A stretch of DNA of 64,000 bases from Halocaridina rubra (Eukaryota; Arthropoda; Malacostraca; Decapoda; Atyidae). The translations under genes and the position numbers were made by a program. Positions 27,661 to 58,289 of the stretch are shown here, one piece after another (positions within the stretch are counted from its first letter, which is position 1; each line of letters opens with the position of its first letter). The stretch lies in contig JAXCGZ010000101.1 in assembly GCA_037179515.1 (NCBI GenBank), forward strand, positions 1-64,000, given 5' to 3'. The notes under the pieces are model-generated. The model did not search any database. It saw only the letters and a program-made list of their open reading frames with translations, and was not told where the DNA came from.

Positions 27661-28631
27661 ACAAAGCAAGCAGATCCGGAGGCTTGACAACCCTAGCAGA
27701 GCGGCATATAAGAGTAGCCACTTTGGGCGGAACATCAGCTTCAGCTCCCTCATTAGTTTTTTCTACTTTCTCATAAACCTTAGGCAAAAGAGCAGACTCA
27801 TCACTTATAGCAGGTGAGAAAGTCTTAATAGGCGTAAATGGAATACTTGGTGTAGATCGAGTTAGAATCTGGACTTGATGACGTCCCACCACACGTCCTC
27901 CTGGAAGTTCACATTTGTAAGACACAGGACCAGGTTGTTTCAACACTCGTGCAGTGACTCAACGATCCTTAGGATCTGTCAAATAATTCCACACCATGAC
28001 AGAAGATTTTGATGTCAACTCTAGATTTCTAGCAATATTACTGTCATAATTAGACTTTTGCTGCTCTTGATTAGACAACACAGTCTGTTGTACACATTTA
28101 CTAGGGCGTACTAGATCCAACATGGTACGTAGCTTCCAGCCAAACATCAACTCAACTGGAGACACACCAGTAGTAAAATGAGGTGTTACTTTGAACTGGA
28201 AAAGATACTTATCTTAGGTCTCTAATCTTCACCAGAGAAATGTTTTAGGATATATTTAAGACTTTTGACAGTAATTTCAGCCTGGCCATTCGTGCTTGGC
28301 TGGTAGGGTGCAGACGTAATATGACGAACACCATTCTTCTCTAGATATAGGTTGAATTCCCTAGATGTAAAATCAGGACCATTGTTAGTAACGAGTGTCA
28401 TAGGCAGACCAAAATGTGAGAAAACATTTCTAATGAGATTAACAGTAGAAAAAGAACTAGTGTCTTTAGTTGGCAGCACTTCATTTCACTTAGAATGATC
28501 ATCAGTTAGCACTAGAAAATAGGTATCCATGACTGGACCAACATAGTCAGCATGTACTCTCACCCATGGCCTCTCGGGCCAATCCCAAGTGTGTAAAGGT
28601 GATTTCTTAGGCAGTGCTCTAGTAGCTAGAC
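27661..28631 (-). pseudogene. Gypsy integrase core and C-terminus, broken
   Basis: Reads WVRVHADYVGPV (first catalytic Asp) at about 28570, LVTNNGPDFTS near 28390 and YQPSTNGQAEITVKSLKYIL (catalytic Glu) near 28300. A C-terminal part follows (MSPVELMFGWKLRTMLD, then SYKCELPGGRVVGRHQVQIL). The second catalytic Asp, normally in VTDNG, is Asn here. A stop near 28483, a shift near 28215 and a stop near 27958 break the frame. Confidence 0.88.
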
Positions 28632-29452
28632 TAGTGTTTTTAAACCAGTGCCCCCAGGCACACTGGCGCACCCTGAAAGGTAGCCAGTTGCGCCCAAGGT
28701 TAATGAAAAACTAATTTATGATTTTTTTAAAATAAGAAAAATTTGTATTTAAAAAAAAAAAAACTATGGATAGGCACGTGACTCCCATGTCTGAGTCAAG
28801 TCTATGTTGCTTGACACTTGAAATTGGATGCTCATTTCCTTATTCTATAAAAAGGAATGGATAAGTCTTTCCCTTTTTCTTTCCTCAAGGGATTTAAATC
28901 AGTAATTATCTCTCTCGTGAATGTTTGATATAAAATCTTAAAACAACCCGTCCTAAAGAATGTGAGAAGCAGCTATAATGACATTTGAGTACGGGAATCG
29001 GCGGTAATCCTTTGACCTATGTACAGCGACAGACATCTTAAAAATTGAACAAAGATACCCGTTCATTAATTTTGGATTTCCATATAAGGAAATCCTTCAA
29101 TCTCCACATCATACCTCTGTGAATTAGAATTTTCTATATATACCGACATTAAATCTAAAAACAGATAAAATATTAGAGATACTGATGAGTAAATGAGAGT
29201 ATGCTTATCACATATAAGGCCTAATATTATAAAAATTACCAGAGCACATTAAGCACAGGTCTCACACAAGCATTCTTGATCAAATATATTCAGATGTCTC
29301 AGAAGTACATGTTTCTTTCAAGAGCTTTTTTTTATAATGATCCTATTTTACAATTTTACGGATAATTTTATCCAATTGATATATTAAGTACGCCTCAGAG
29401 TTTCTATTACTCTACAAGAGCGCCCTGATTTAAAAAAGGTTGAGAAACACTG
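28632..29452 (+). mobile_element. Non-autonomous hAT element N1, copy 2
   Basis: Left end TAGTGTTTTTAAACC, right end GGTTGAGAAACACTG, flanked on both sides by AGCTAGAC (28624-28631 and 29453-29460), a perfect 8-bp target duplication. The internal sequence matches the copy at 8587 but lacks its long (TC)n tract. It splits the Gypsy integrase region. Confidence 0.96.
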
Positions 29453-29460
29453 AGCTAGAC

Positions 29461-30270
29461 AAACGGAGCACCCAGCTGACAAATCTTCAAGGTCACGGTC
29501 TAATCCAGACACCAAAGATAACTCTGGGCCAAATGCTCCACTTTAGTAGAGCCTAAATGCTCTTGATGCAACTCACTTAACATACTCTCTCTCCCTTTAG
29601 GAAGAATAATTACCCTAGGTCCCCATGAAATGCAACCTTATTGCCCACTTATTTAATTCTTTCGATGGAAGAACAGTCTCAATTCATCCTCAGGCCAACC
29701 ACAGTCTAAATATAATAGCACTTTAGCAAGTAATGGGTCCTTAGAAGTCCACTTACTGTCATTAGCAGTTACAGGGGTGGCATCCAATTTATTAACTAAC
29801 TGGATCCACTCTGCACAAACAGGAACACTATCAGGGGCATTTGCTATAGGTAATCAGCTCAAAACATCAACCGTACATAAAGATTTACCTGAATGGTGAT
29901 ACAACATGAATGAATAGGCTTGTAGAATCAATGACCATCGTTAGATCCTACCAGAGGCCATTTCAGAAATAGGCATAGGTGGTTTGTGATCCATAATAAA
30001 AGAAAATGCAAGACCCCACAAATAGTGATGAAATTTCTTCAGCACAAAGACAAGTACAAGGGCCCCCTTCTCTGTCTGAAAATAATTGGCCTCGGCTCTA
30101 TTTAGATTCTGGGATGCAAAAACAATTGACAATTCAGCACCATCCTTCTTCGGACAAAGAACAGCACCCAAACCATAAAGAACTGTCAGCAGACACTACG
30201 ATAGGTAAATTAGGGTCAAACTGAAATAGACAGGCATCTAATAATAATATTTTAGATTCTTAAAAAGCTT
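29461..30270 (-). pseudogene. Gypsy RNase H and integrase zinc-binding region
   Basis: RNase H motifs read FASQNLNRAEANYFQTEKGA and LKKFHHYLWG, then MDHKPP, near 30130-29970. A linker with HQEHLGSTKVEHLAQ-type sequence follows toward 29520. Stops at about 29940 and 29640 interrupt it. Confidence 0.8.
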
Positions 30271-31120
30271 TACTATGTTCCTCATTCCACTTCCATCTAA
30301 CATCCTTTCTCAAAAGACTATACAAAGGCTCAAGAATAGCTACAGGATTTATCAGGAACTTCCTATAGAAATTTAACATTCCTAAATAACTGTGTTATAT
30401 CCATAGGCTCAACGGCATTACATATAGCATCTAATTTCTCTTTAGTAGGCTTCAGACTGGTAGAATCAATTGTATAACCCAAATACTGTATTTGGTCAAC
30501 AGCAAAAAAACTTAGTAGGATGCAGTTTCGGTCCAACTTCCTCTAGTCTTCCTAAAACTTTCCATAAACGCTCCTTATATTCACAAGAGTTAGCTCCCAA
30601 TACTACTATGTCATCAAGAAAAGTAGAAACACCAGGAATACCTCACAATAAATTCTCCATAGTATATTGGAAAATTCCCAGTGCGCTAGCCATACTGAAA
30701 CACAAACGATAACACTGAAACAATTCTCGGTGAGTGTTAATAGTAGTGAGTGAGCGTGACTCAGGGCTAAGAAGAATCTGATTGTAGGCACTCTTCATGT
30801 CCAGTTTCGAAAAAATCTTCCCACTCCCCAACGTAGCAAATAGGTCATCAATTCTAGGCACAGGATATTTAGTAACTTTGCACGCTTGGTTAACGGTCAA
30901 ACAAAAGTATTCGCAAATACTTACAGTTCTGTCACCTTTAGTACAGGTACAATAGGAGCAGCCCAGTTAGAGTGAGCGACAGGTTTATTGATATTTTGTT
31001 TCAACAATTTAATCAATGCTGCGTCTACTTTACCATGCATAGCATATGGTACATTTCGGGCTTTGTAGTACTTAGGTAATACTGCCTCTTCCACCTCAAG
31101 AGAAACTTCCATTCCCTTAT
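30271..31120 (-). pseudogene. Gypsy reverse transcriptase, broken
   Basis: HSNWAAPIVPVLK near 30970, KYPVPRIDDLFATLGSGKIF then SKLDMKSAYNQILL near 30800 (first catalytic Asp), and FLDDIVVLG near 30610 (LDD box) follow the RT order. A frame break near 30900 and stops near 30640 and 30360 inactivate it. Confidence 0.87.
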
Positions 31121-31154
31121 AACTTCCTAATTCTTATTGGAACAATTCAGGAAA

Positions 31155-31460
31155 TTACTTCCCGACAGACTTCTCAGCAATAGCATGCACAGCACTGTCC
31201 ACTAGACTCAGGCTAATATTTAGAGCAGATTGTAAATCACGACCTAATAGGTTAGGAGCAGAATCCTTCACTATTACGATAGCTTGATTCTTTAAAACAT
31301 GACCTAGGAACTTGATTTTTACCCAAATCTCCACACACACAGAGATTTTTGAACCTCCATACTTCAATTTAGTCTTAGAAGGCATTAGAAAACACTTCAA
31401 AAATTCTTGTTCACTTATAAGAGTACGAACAGCACCTGTGACCACCTGGAACTAGACATC
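31155..31460 (-). pseudogene. Gypsy protease remnant, active site lost
   Basis: VVTGAVRTLISEQEF stands where a retropepsin has a DTGA active site, so the catalytic Asp is Val. NLLGRDL, the usual C-terminal mark of Gypsy proteases, is present near 31230. Confidence 0.75.
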
Positions 31461-31485
31461 AGCAATATCCTTCATGGTGATTGTC

Positions 31486-31690
31486 ACATAGCCTTCTGGC
31501 TAGTAGTGGTAACGCACTGGCCTCGTATTCGCGAGGTCGACAGATCGATTCCCGTTCAGGACCGAGAGTTTAAGCAGTTTACTGGGAAGGTTACTGCTGT
31601 GGATGGACACCACAGTGGGGGGGTTGGGGCTTGCACCGGCTGACGTCCGCCAGAGCAGGGGCGATGCCTCTGATAGGAGGGCTAAAACAG
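31486..31690 (+). repeat. tRNA-derived SINE inserted in Gypsy
   Basis: CTAGTAGTGGTAACGCACTG (A-box-like) and AGATCGATTCCCG (B-box-like) form a tRNA head. The body contains ACTGCTGTGGATGGACACCA and GACGTCCGCCAGAGCAGG. A (CTTTAA)n-like tail ends it. It separates gag from protease. Confidence 0.75.
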
Positions 31691-31903
31691 CAAACTTTAA
31701 CTTTAATTTTAGTAGTGATCTCGCAAATTTGACTAGCTCGCAGAAAAAATATAGTCATTACATCCTTCTGTAGTCGAATCACTAGTAGATCTAGATTCAA
31801 TAGAACTTACAGCCTTAGGCTCCACAGCAGATTTAGTAGAATTTTTCTTACACTTAGAAAAACAGACCTTAGAAATGTGCTAAGTACACTTACACAGAAA
31901 CAT

Positions 31904-32585
31904 TCAGAGTTTTATAGGGACAATCATTTTTCCAATGCTTTTTTCCACATCCACTACATAGTTTGTCAGGGTTTGCACATTTCTCCTTCCCTCCATTAGG
32001 CTTCTGCTTCTTATTAAAAAACTCTTAGCCTTAACTATCACAGCATTTATTTCTTTATTATTAGTGTGAGGTTTCTGACCAAACTCCCTGACATCCTTCT
32101 CTGCAGGTTCCCTTGTAATAGCAATCTCTACTGCTCGGGCAAAAGTGAGATTCTTTTCTGTCAAGAGAACACGCTGAGTACTCTCTACCAAAAACAAGTT
32201 TATATCTTAAAATCTCTTCTACTTTGTCACCAAATTTGCATGTCGATGCAAGTGACTTTAGAGCTGCAACAAAAGAAGTTTTAAATTCATGGTCTCCTTG
32301 GCATCTTCGGTAGAATTCGAATTTTTCACAGACCACTATAACCTGGGGTTTGTAGTGATTGTTGAGAGTGGATAGTAATTCCTCCAAAGTACATTCCTTA
32401 GGAGATTTCGGACTCACTAAAGCTGTAGTTAGACCAAAAAGTTTAGAACCCATAATAGACAAAAAATCAGGAACTTGCTTATCTTTCTTAATATCATTAG
32501 CTTTGAAATACATTTGAACCCTATCTATATAGGTTGAAAATTTCTCAGATTCATTATACTGACCTACATTCCCAATGAACGACAT
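31904..32585 (-). pseudogene. Gypsy gag, frameshifted
   Basis: Begins MSFIGNVGQYNESEKFSTYI and continues through MYFKANDIKKDKQVPDFLSI, a typical gag capsid. A shift near 32190 moves the frame to the LTFARAVEIAITREPAEKD segment. A CCHC knuckle (CANPDKLC.GCGKKHW-type) is readable near 31975-31920 only with a second shift. Confidence 0.85.
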
Positions 32586-32821
32586 GATGAAATTATAGGT
32601 AATAGCCTAATAAACCAAGAGGAAATTAACTAGGTCTAGGCTAAGTTCAAACATATAGTCCAAAAATAATAGGTATAGGTATAGGCTAGGTCTAGGCTAT
32701 ACTTAGGCAAAACAAAATTCAGTTAGGCTAAGTAGGACAAAATTACATTAGGTAGCAAAAAAAAAAAAAAAAAAAAAAAAAGTCAGGTTAGATAACAGTC
32801 AAATACATTAGGATAGGCCAG

Positions 32822-32839
32822 TTGTAATCCTTGTTGCCA
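32822..32839 (-). promoter_or_regulatory. Candidate Gypsy primer-binding site
   Basis: The minus strand reads TGGCAACAAGGATTACAA four bases inside the 5' LTR end. The TGG start and position fit a tRNA-primed PBS. The tRNA is not assigned. Confidence 0.5.
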
Positions 32840-32843
32840 GTTT

Positions 32844-33175
32844 TGATATAGTCGCTAACTGTAATTGATTAGGTTAGTTATTCTGGTTCCCTGCATTATG
32901 GGTTAGAAAGGTTGTCTGTATGGGCAACAACTGGAGAAAGGTAATTAATTAGAACCGGCTAAATAAGCAAGAACTAACTGGTCATTATATACATGACTTA
33001 CTGTATATAATATCACAGTATCACTATGATATATATTACCTAGAGGCATTAGAAATAGGGTTAGGGTTATGTTAGCAAGGTTAGGATATCAGAAAATTAT
33101 AGGAAATATGTAGGATATGCCTGGAGCTATTTGCAGGTGTCGTCGGACATCTCTCAGAGTTGGCGGGAGACGAAT
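32844..33175 (-). repeat. Gypsy 5' LTR, truncated
   Basis: Aligns with 27170-27525 of the other LTR but stops near 33175. About 120 bases of the outer (5') end are missing, so promoter sequence is lost. Confidence 0.85.
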
Positions 33176-33239
33176 ATACCAAAGAATGATACTGCATTAT
33201 TTGGTAGAGATAGAAAGTTCACTAGTGAATCATGGAGTA

Positions 33240-33420
33240 GTCGTTTGCCATTTTATGTCATTATTACTCCCCATTTGCATGGGCATGGACAAATAAAAAG
33301 TATAGCAGATGAGTCAAGACTAGATGCACTTCCTAACACTCTGCAGTGGGCTTGAACAGTGATTTGTTGCATCCTGGATGATGTGCTCTAACCACTATGC
33401 TACTGCAGTCCCTACTAATT
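33240..33420 (-). repeat. tRNA-derived SINE family D with 12-bp target duplication
   Basis: A reverse SINE (CTCCCCATTTGCATGGGCAT, CTGCAGTGGGCTTGAACAG, CTACTGCAGTCCC) lies between two exact AATCATGGAGTA repeats at 33228-33239 and 33421-33432. Confidence 0.88.
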
Positions 33421-33516
33421 AATCATGGAGTATGGAAGAATACATATAGTGGCTCCATGTACACAGTCTGGAAATTACACCTTAAGGAACACTATACCAT
33501 GTTTTACACGAGTAAT

Positions 33517-33565
33517 CTTCTTCTTTGTCTGCATCTTTTCACACTTTTATGTGGGGTCGATGTTT
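33517..33565 (-). mobile_element. 49-bp RTE-like 3' end insertion with 16-bp target duplication
   Basis: The 49 bases match the RTE 3' terminus at 52029-52075 (CATCTTTTC, CACTTTTATGTGGGGTCGAT). GTTTTACACGAGTAAT is repeated exactly at 33501-33516 and 33566-33581. Confidence 0.92.
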
Positions 33566-33807
33566 GTTTTACACGAGTAATATCAATCCAATAACTTTTA
33601 TAATTTCTTGGCAGCATATAAATAGCTACCAATTTTTCCACATCAAAGAATAGCCCCAACGTATTGCCTGCGTGTCGTAAGAGGCGATTAAAAGTGGACG
33701 GGGCGGGGGGACTGGAAATCCCCCCCCTTGCATAAACCTCCCACGAGACGTCAAAGAAGAAGGGGAGTAGAGGGGAGAATAAGTTCTCCCCAAACTCTAG
33801 TTTTGGG

Positions 33808-34900
33808 GTGTCTAAATGTGCTAGCTGTAGTACGATAAAGAGCAAAAAATGTGAGATTGGATATATGTTTGGTAGGAGGAGGATGGATGTATTGGCATTA
33901 TGTGAGACGAAGATGAAAGGAAAAGGAGAAGTGGCATTTGGTGATGTGACAGGTAGGGTGTCTGGGGTTGAAAGGGGGAGAGTGAGAGAAGGTGTGGCAT
34001 TATTGCTGAGTGAATGGATGTTAAATAAGGTAGTGGAATGGAAAGAAGTGTCATCTAGGCTGATGTGGGTGAGGGCTAGGATAGGTAGGGAATGTTGGGC
34101 TTTTGTTAGTGTGTATGGGCCAGGATGTGAGAGAAGTGAGGAAGAGCGGGATGAATTCTGGAATGAGTTAACTACGTGTGTGGATGGTCTGCGTAGAAGG
34201 AACTATGTAGGTGTGTTGGGTGACTTGAATGCCAGAGTGGGTGATGGAGAGGTAGATGGTGTTATAGGAAAGTATGGGGTACCAGGTGGGAATGAGAGTG
34301 GCGAGAGACTGTTAGATATGTGTGTGGAGCAAGAGTTGGTGATAGATAATAGTTTTTCAAGAAGACGTTAATAAGTATACATGGATGAGAGTGGCAAATG
34401 GAAGAGTGAAAGGAAGTGCATCGATGGATTATGTGTTGGTAGCAAAGAGCATGACTGGTAGAGTGAAAGATGTGCATGCATTTAGGGGTGTGGCTGCTGG
34501 GATGTCTGATCATTTTTTTGGTTGAAGCAAAAGAGTGGGGAGATGTAGAAGGGAAGTAGTAAAGGTGGAAGAGTTGAAAAAGCCAGAGTAGAGACAGGAA
34601 TATCAGGACAGGCTGAAAGTAGCATATGACAGGGTGAAAGAAAGAGAAGTTGGGGAGCTGGAGGAGGAATGGGGGTTGATGAAAGAATGCATTGCGGGAC
34701 ATGCAAGTGATGTGTGTGGAAAGAGGTTTGTTGGAGGTGGCATGAGGAGGGGCAGCGAGTGGTGGAATGAAGGGGTGAAAATGAAGGTGGAAGAGAAAAA
34801 GAGGGCTTTTGAGGAATGGCTGCAGTGTAACAGTAGGGAGAAGTATGAAAGATATAGAGAAAAATGTGGAAACCAAGTGCAAGGTAGAGGAAGAGAAGAG
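33808..34900 (+). pseudogene. LINE Z endonuclease region, frameshifted
   Basis: ALCETKMKGKG (catalytic Glu), VSVYGPG, GVLGDLNARVGD and a degraded MSDHF near 34503 follow the apurinic-type endonuclease order. Frames break near 34365 and 34520. The next block (EREVGELEEEWGLMKECIAG, RRGSEWWNEGVKMKVE) is the usual linker to RT. Confidence 0.87.
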
Positions 34901-34939
34901 GTTGACAAATGTTAGGTAGGGACAAGATTTTAGTAGATC

Positions 34940-36685
34940 ATATGAGGAGAATAAAAAGAAGTTTTGGAAAGAAGTGAAGAGAGTAAGGAAGGGCGGATAG
35001 AGGATGGAAGAGACAGTGAAAGATGTGAATGGACTGATGTTAAGAGGGAACTATGCAAGGAAAAGATGGGCAGAATATTTTGAGTGCTTGCTGAATGTTG
35101 AGGAAGATAGAGAGGCAGCTATAGTGGCAGTGGGAGGTGTTCAAGTGCCAGTAATGGGAGATGAAAATGAGAGAGATTACAAGAGAGGAGTTGAAAAGGG
35201 CATTGTATGAAGCAAAAGCAAGTAAAGCACCTAGAATGGATGGTGTGAGAGCGGAGATGTTGAAAGAAGGGGGTGTGACTGCACTGGAATGGTTAGTGAG
35301 TGTTTAATATATGCTTTATGTTGTCAACGGTGCCAGTGGAATGGGTGACTGCTTGTATAGTGCCCCTATACAAAGGTAAGGGAGATGTGTATGAATGCAG
35401 TAATTTTAGGGGTATAAGTTTGTTGAGTGAGGTAGGAAAAGTGTATGGTAGGATACTGATTAATAGGATTAGGGATAAGACAGAAAATGTGATCGCAGAA
35501 GTGCAGAGTGGTTTTAGGAGAGGTAGAGGTTGTATAGATCAGATTTTTATAGTTAGGCAGTTATGTGAGAAATATTTAGCAAAGGGTAAGGATGTGTATT
35601 TTACATTTTTGGATCTCGAGAAAGCGTAAGATAGAATTGATAGTGGCAATGTGGAATGTTTTGAGGTTATATGGAATTGATGGTAAACTGTTGCATGCAT
35701 TGAGGAGTTTGTATGAGAGCAGTAGAGCTTGTGTTACGGTAGGGAATGAAGTGAGTGAGTGGTTTCCAGTGAGTGTGGGACTGAGACAGGGATGTGTGAA
35801 GTCACCACAGCTGTTCAATTTGTATACTGATGGAGTCGTAAGAGAGGTGAATGAGCGAGTGCGTGGTTGAGGTTTGAGAATGGTAGATGGGGATGATAAT
35901 GAGTGGGAGCTGAATCAGTTAATGTTTATAGATGATACCGTGGTGGTGGCGGATTCAGAGGAGAAGCTGTGTCAGAATTTGGAATGGTGTGTGGGAGAAG
36001 GAAGTTGTGAGTGAATCTGGGAAAGAGTAAGGTTTTGAGGTGTACAAGAAATGAGGATGGTGCTGGATTGAATGTTATGTTGAATGGAGAGACACTTGAG
36101 GAAGTTGATTAGTTTAAGTAGTTAGGCTTGGTTATAGCTGCAAATGGTGGGGCGAAAGCAGATGTGTGTCACAGAGTGAATGAAGGATGTAAAGTGTTGG
36201 GTACGTTTAAAGGAGTGATGAAGAATAGAGGGTTGGAAATGAATGTTAAGAAAGTTTTGTATGAGAAAGTGTTTGTGCCAACTGTGATGTATGGATCAGA
36301 GTTATGGGGTATAAAAGTAAGTGAGAGATGGAAAGTAAATGTGTTTGAGATGCAATACCTCAGGAGTATGATTAGTGTATCTCGGTTCGATAGGGTTAGG
36401 AATGAAGTGGTGAGAGCAAGAATGGGTGTGAGGAGAGAATTTGCACCCAAAGTAGATATGAATGTTCTGAGATGGTTTGGCCATGTGGAAAGGATGGATG
36501 ATAAAAGACTGCTGAAAAAGGTGATGATTGCGAGAGTTGATGGGTTAAATGCTAGAGGGAGGCCTAGGTTTGGGAGGATGGATGGAGTAAGGAGAGCCCT
36601 GAATGATAGGAGGATGGATGTGAGGAAAGCAAGTGAGCATGCTAGGAATAGGAATGAGTGGCAAGTGATTGTGACGCAGCTCTGA
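34940..36685 (+). pseudogene. LINE Z reverse transcriptase, broken
   Basis: ECSNFRGISLLSEVGKVYGR near 35395, SGFRRGRGCIDQIF near 35510 and FLDLEKA followed by a TAA in place of Tyr at 35627. Then LRQGCVKSPQLFNLY near 35780 and MFIDDTVVVAD near 35925 (FADD altered to FIDD). The C-terminal region ends VLRWFGHVERMDDKRLLKKV and a TGA at 36685. Shifts separate at least four segments. Confidence 0.88.
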
Positions 36686-36700
36686 TGGGCATCTGCTGTT

Positions 36701-36737
36701 ACCACGGGGCTGCATCTTACAGAGGCAGCCCTGTGGT
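36701..36737 (+). other. LINE Z 3' UTR hairpin
   Basis: ACCACGGGGCTGC and GCAGCCCTGTGGT form a 13-bp stem with one G-U pair around an 11-base loop, 16 bases after the ORF stop. Confidence 0.7.
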
Positions 36738-36939
36738 AGGGGCAGTAGGGGAGTTGGCATTTATGAAGCGACGCAGGTTGTGGAAGAGCCGGGTGAATGG
36801 GCTGTGGCACTCCAGCCGTGCCATCTGAACGGTCGCTAGCTCCCTCGTCATTGCCCATAGAGCAAAGTAATCCCCTTATTGTTTCTTTTTTATGTCGGCT
36901 ACCCCCCAATTGGGGGAGACAGCCAAGGTAGATAGAATA

Positions 36940-38599
36940 ATTATTAACGTACTGAGGGCAACAACGTACGAATACCTTACCGGTATCACACCAGAGGAGG
37001 TAATTACACAGTAGAAGACGGAAGATGAGAATAAACTACATAATTTTTTAAAATACAGTATCAATTTATCTCTAAGAATACTATAAAGTAAATAATTTAT
37101 AAATTATGCTCTATCTTATAAGTTAAAAAAAATCCCAGCCAGGTGACATAATGATTACAAGAAAAAAAGCTTTCAGTACAAATATATATTTTACTGAGTA
37201 CCTAAATACAACAAAACAGAATAAGGAGCATCAGTTCAAGACCAAAGTAAATATATAATAACTGACCTAAAACGATGCAATAAAATATTACTTAATGATT
37301 TCTAAAAAAAGAACCTAATTTAATGGTAAACCTTCAACTCTCTCAGTGCTGACTCTTTAAAAAAAAAAAAAAACTAAATATTTAAGGCTATTTGGAAGGT
37401 CTACCAAAGTTTGAGATGAAAAAATACAAAATACATAAATAATGGCACTGATACTTATTTCCTGAACCAAACAGAAAACTTTTATCTGCCAATGCAACAC
37501 ATCAACTGGGCTTCTGACATATAACCAAGCTGAAGCCCACCTTAGCACCATGTGTTACACTCTAATTATTTATAACGAAGATTAAAGAAAGCAATTTTTG
37601 TCAAATAGGTGATCAAATATTCCTCATAATAGAAAATCCCTTGTTAATATAACTTGGAGACAACAGTTCTTTTACTATCATTTGAATCAAGTTACCCATT
37701 TAATAATTCCTCAAAACAGAAAACCCTTATTAATATTACCTGGAGACATCAGTTCCTCTACTCATTTAAATAATTACCCATTATTAAATGGCTCCATTAT
37801 AGCCCTGAATATCTAAAACGTGTGTATAAAAAGAAAAGGGAAGCACCATTTTCGACTAAAAAGGACTATTCTAATTAGAAAAGCTGCAACATAGTAAAAT
37901 TATTTGCTCTTTGCAGTACTATAAAGTATCAACTCCTAACAATGTCCTTAATAGCACTGCATAGTAATAATGCCAATAAGTTGCAGCAGTTCTTTCAGGC
38001 ACTAACAGCACCATCTTATCCTTGGTTGCAAAAGTGACTGCAATAAGAACTGCAACAGCAAAAGATGTAATTTATATGATCTTTGCAAACCACAAAGTAT
38101 CTACTTCTAACAATGTCCTCAACTGCTATGAAAAGTGACTGCAAATACGAATATCATAAATACAGATGAATACAATGACTTGGCTTTATACTAGGCACCT
38201 GTCACTAACATACTGAGTATTTACCAATAAATCAAGAGGGTATCTCCAAAAAAAGTGAGCCATTTCAGAAAACAGAGTACTTGAGATGACCCTTAAGATT
38301 TCCCATTCATCTAAAAAAAATAATGAAGGTTATTAATCGTTATAACAGTCAACAAAACGCAACTTATGAAATTACGAACGACTCAGCTTAAGATGTTAAG
38401 GGTAATTTCCATATTAAGAAAAAGTTCACTTATAGAGACAAACAAAGTTGCATCAGTATTTAATTTTATATTAAAAACTCAATACTTGACCTTCCAAAAA
38501 GAATAGGTTTTTTCCAAAAACAAATATACAAAGCATACTATGAGAAGACTTGTGTTTGTCCTGAACACTGAGCACTTTCTCTTACAACACTTAAAATTA
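36940..38599. other. AT-rich DNA downstream of TDP2, no gene seen
   Basis: Contains loosely repeated phrases (AACAATGTCCTTAATAGC near 37940 and AACAATGTCCTCAACTGC near 38110; CCTCATAATAGAAAATCCC and CCTCAAAACAGAAAACCC) but no coding signal. Confidence 0.55.
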
Positions 38600-38610
38600 T
38601 TTATTTTATT
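38600..38610 (-). terminator. Candidate TDP2 polyadenylation signals
   Basis: On the minus strand two overlapping AATAAA hexamers lie about 155-160 bases after the predicted stop, which gives a plausible short 3' UTR. AATAAA is common by chance in DNA this AT-rich. Confidence 0.45.
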
Positions 38611-38762
38611 ATGGAAACTTGTGAACAAAATATCCACATACTGGAGAGTAGGGAAAGGTCTGTTCTACATATATATTAAAATAACTGTGCATTTCTTAGA
38701 GTTCTCTTGCAAATAATAATAAAAAAAAAGTAACTTAAGGTTATCTGAAGTATATCTGCCTT

Positions 38763-58139
<19,377 letters not shown>

Positions 58140-58234
58140 GTTGGCGCCTTCTGGATGTTACGATTGTTACCTGTAGAGTAAATCAGTAAATGTTGTTGTT
58201 GTTCGCGCTGCTGCTTAGAGGAAGAAGGAGCAGC

Positions 58235-58241
58235 CTTTATA
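58235..58241 (-). promoter_or_regulatory. Candidate TATA box of TDP2
   Basis: The minus strand reads CATATAAAGG about 95 bases upstream of the TDP2 ATG, which would leave a 5' UTR of roughly 65-70 bases. A (CA)n tract and a CR1-like LINE begin about 50 bases further upstream. Many repair genes lack a TATA box, so this is tentative. Confidence 0.4.
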
Positions 58242-58281
58242 TGAGCTCCTCTATAAATATTTTATTTGGATAGAAATTTAT

Positions 58282-58289
<8 letters not shown>

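Larger units (their letters stand above)
27170..33175 (-). mobile_element. Gypsy-type LTR retrotransposon, decayed
   Basis: Minus-strand order is 5' LTR (33175-32844, truncated), PBS, gag, protease, RT, RNase H, integrase, polypurine tract and 3' LTR (27648-27170). Protein order places it in Ty3/Gypsy. It interrupts CR1-like copy C2. A hAT element (28632-29452) and a tRNA-like SINE (31486-31690) are inserted in it. Every gene has stops or shifts, and two catalytic residues are replaced. Confidence 0.92.
33642..36935 (+). mobile_element. LINE Z, near full length, decayed
   Basis: About 3.3 kb with leader, endonuclease, RT and a structured 3' UTR. The leader and 3' end match the mini-element at 284-500. 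It is a non-LTR retrotransposon of a type I associate with decapods; the clade is not fixed from sequence alone. Confidence 0.88.

Noticed and set aside
34262..36909. Long minus-strand frames opposite LINE Z
   Set aside because: Shadows of the LINE coding strand with biased Pro/His/Ser composition and no conserved motifs.
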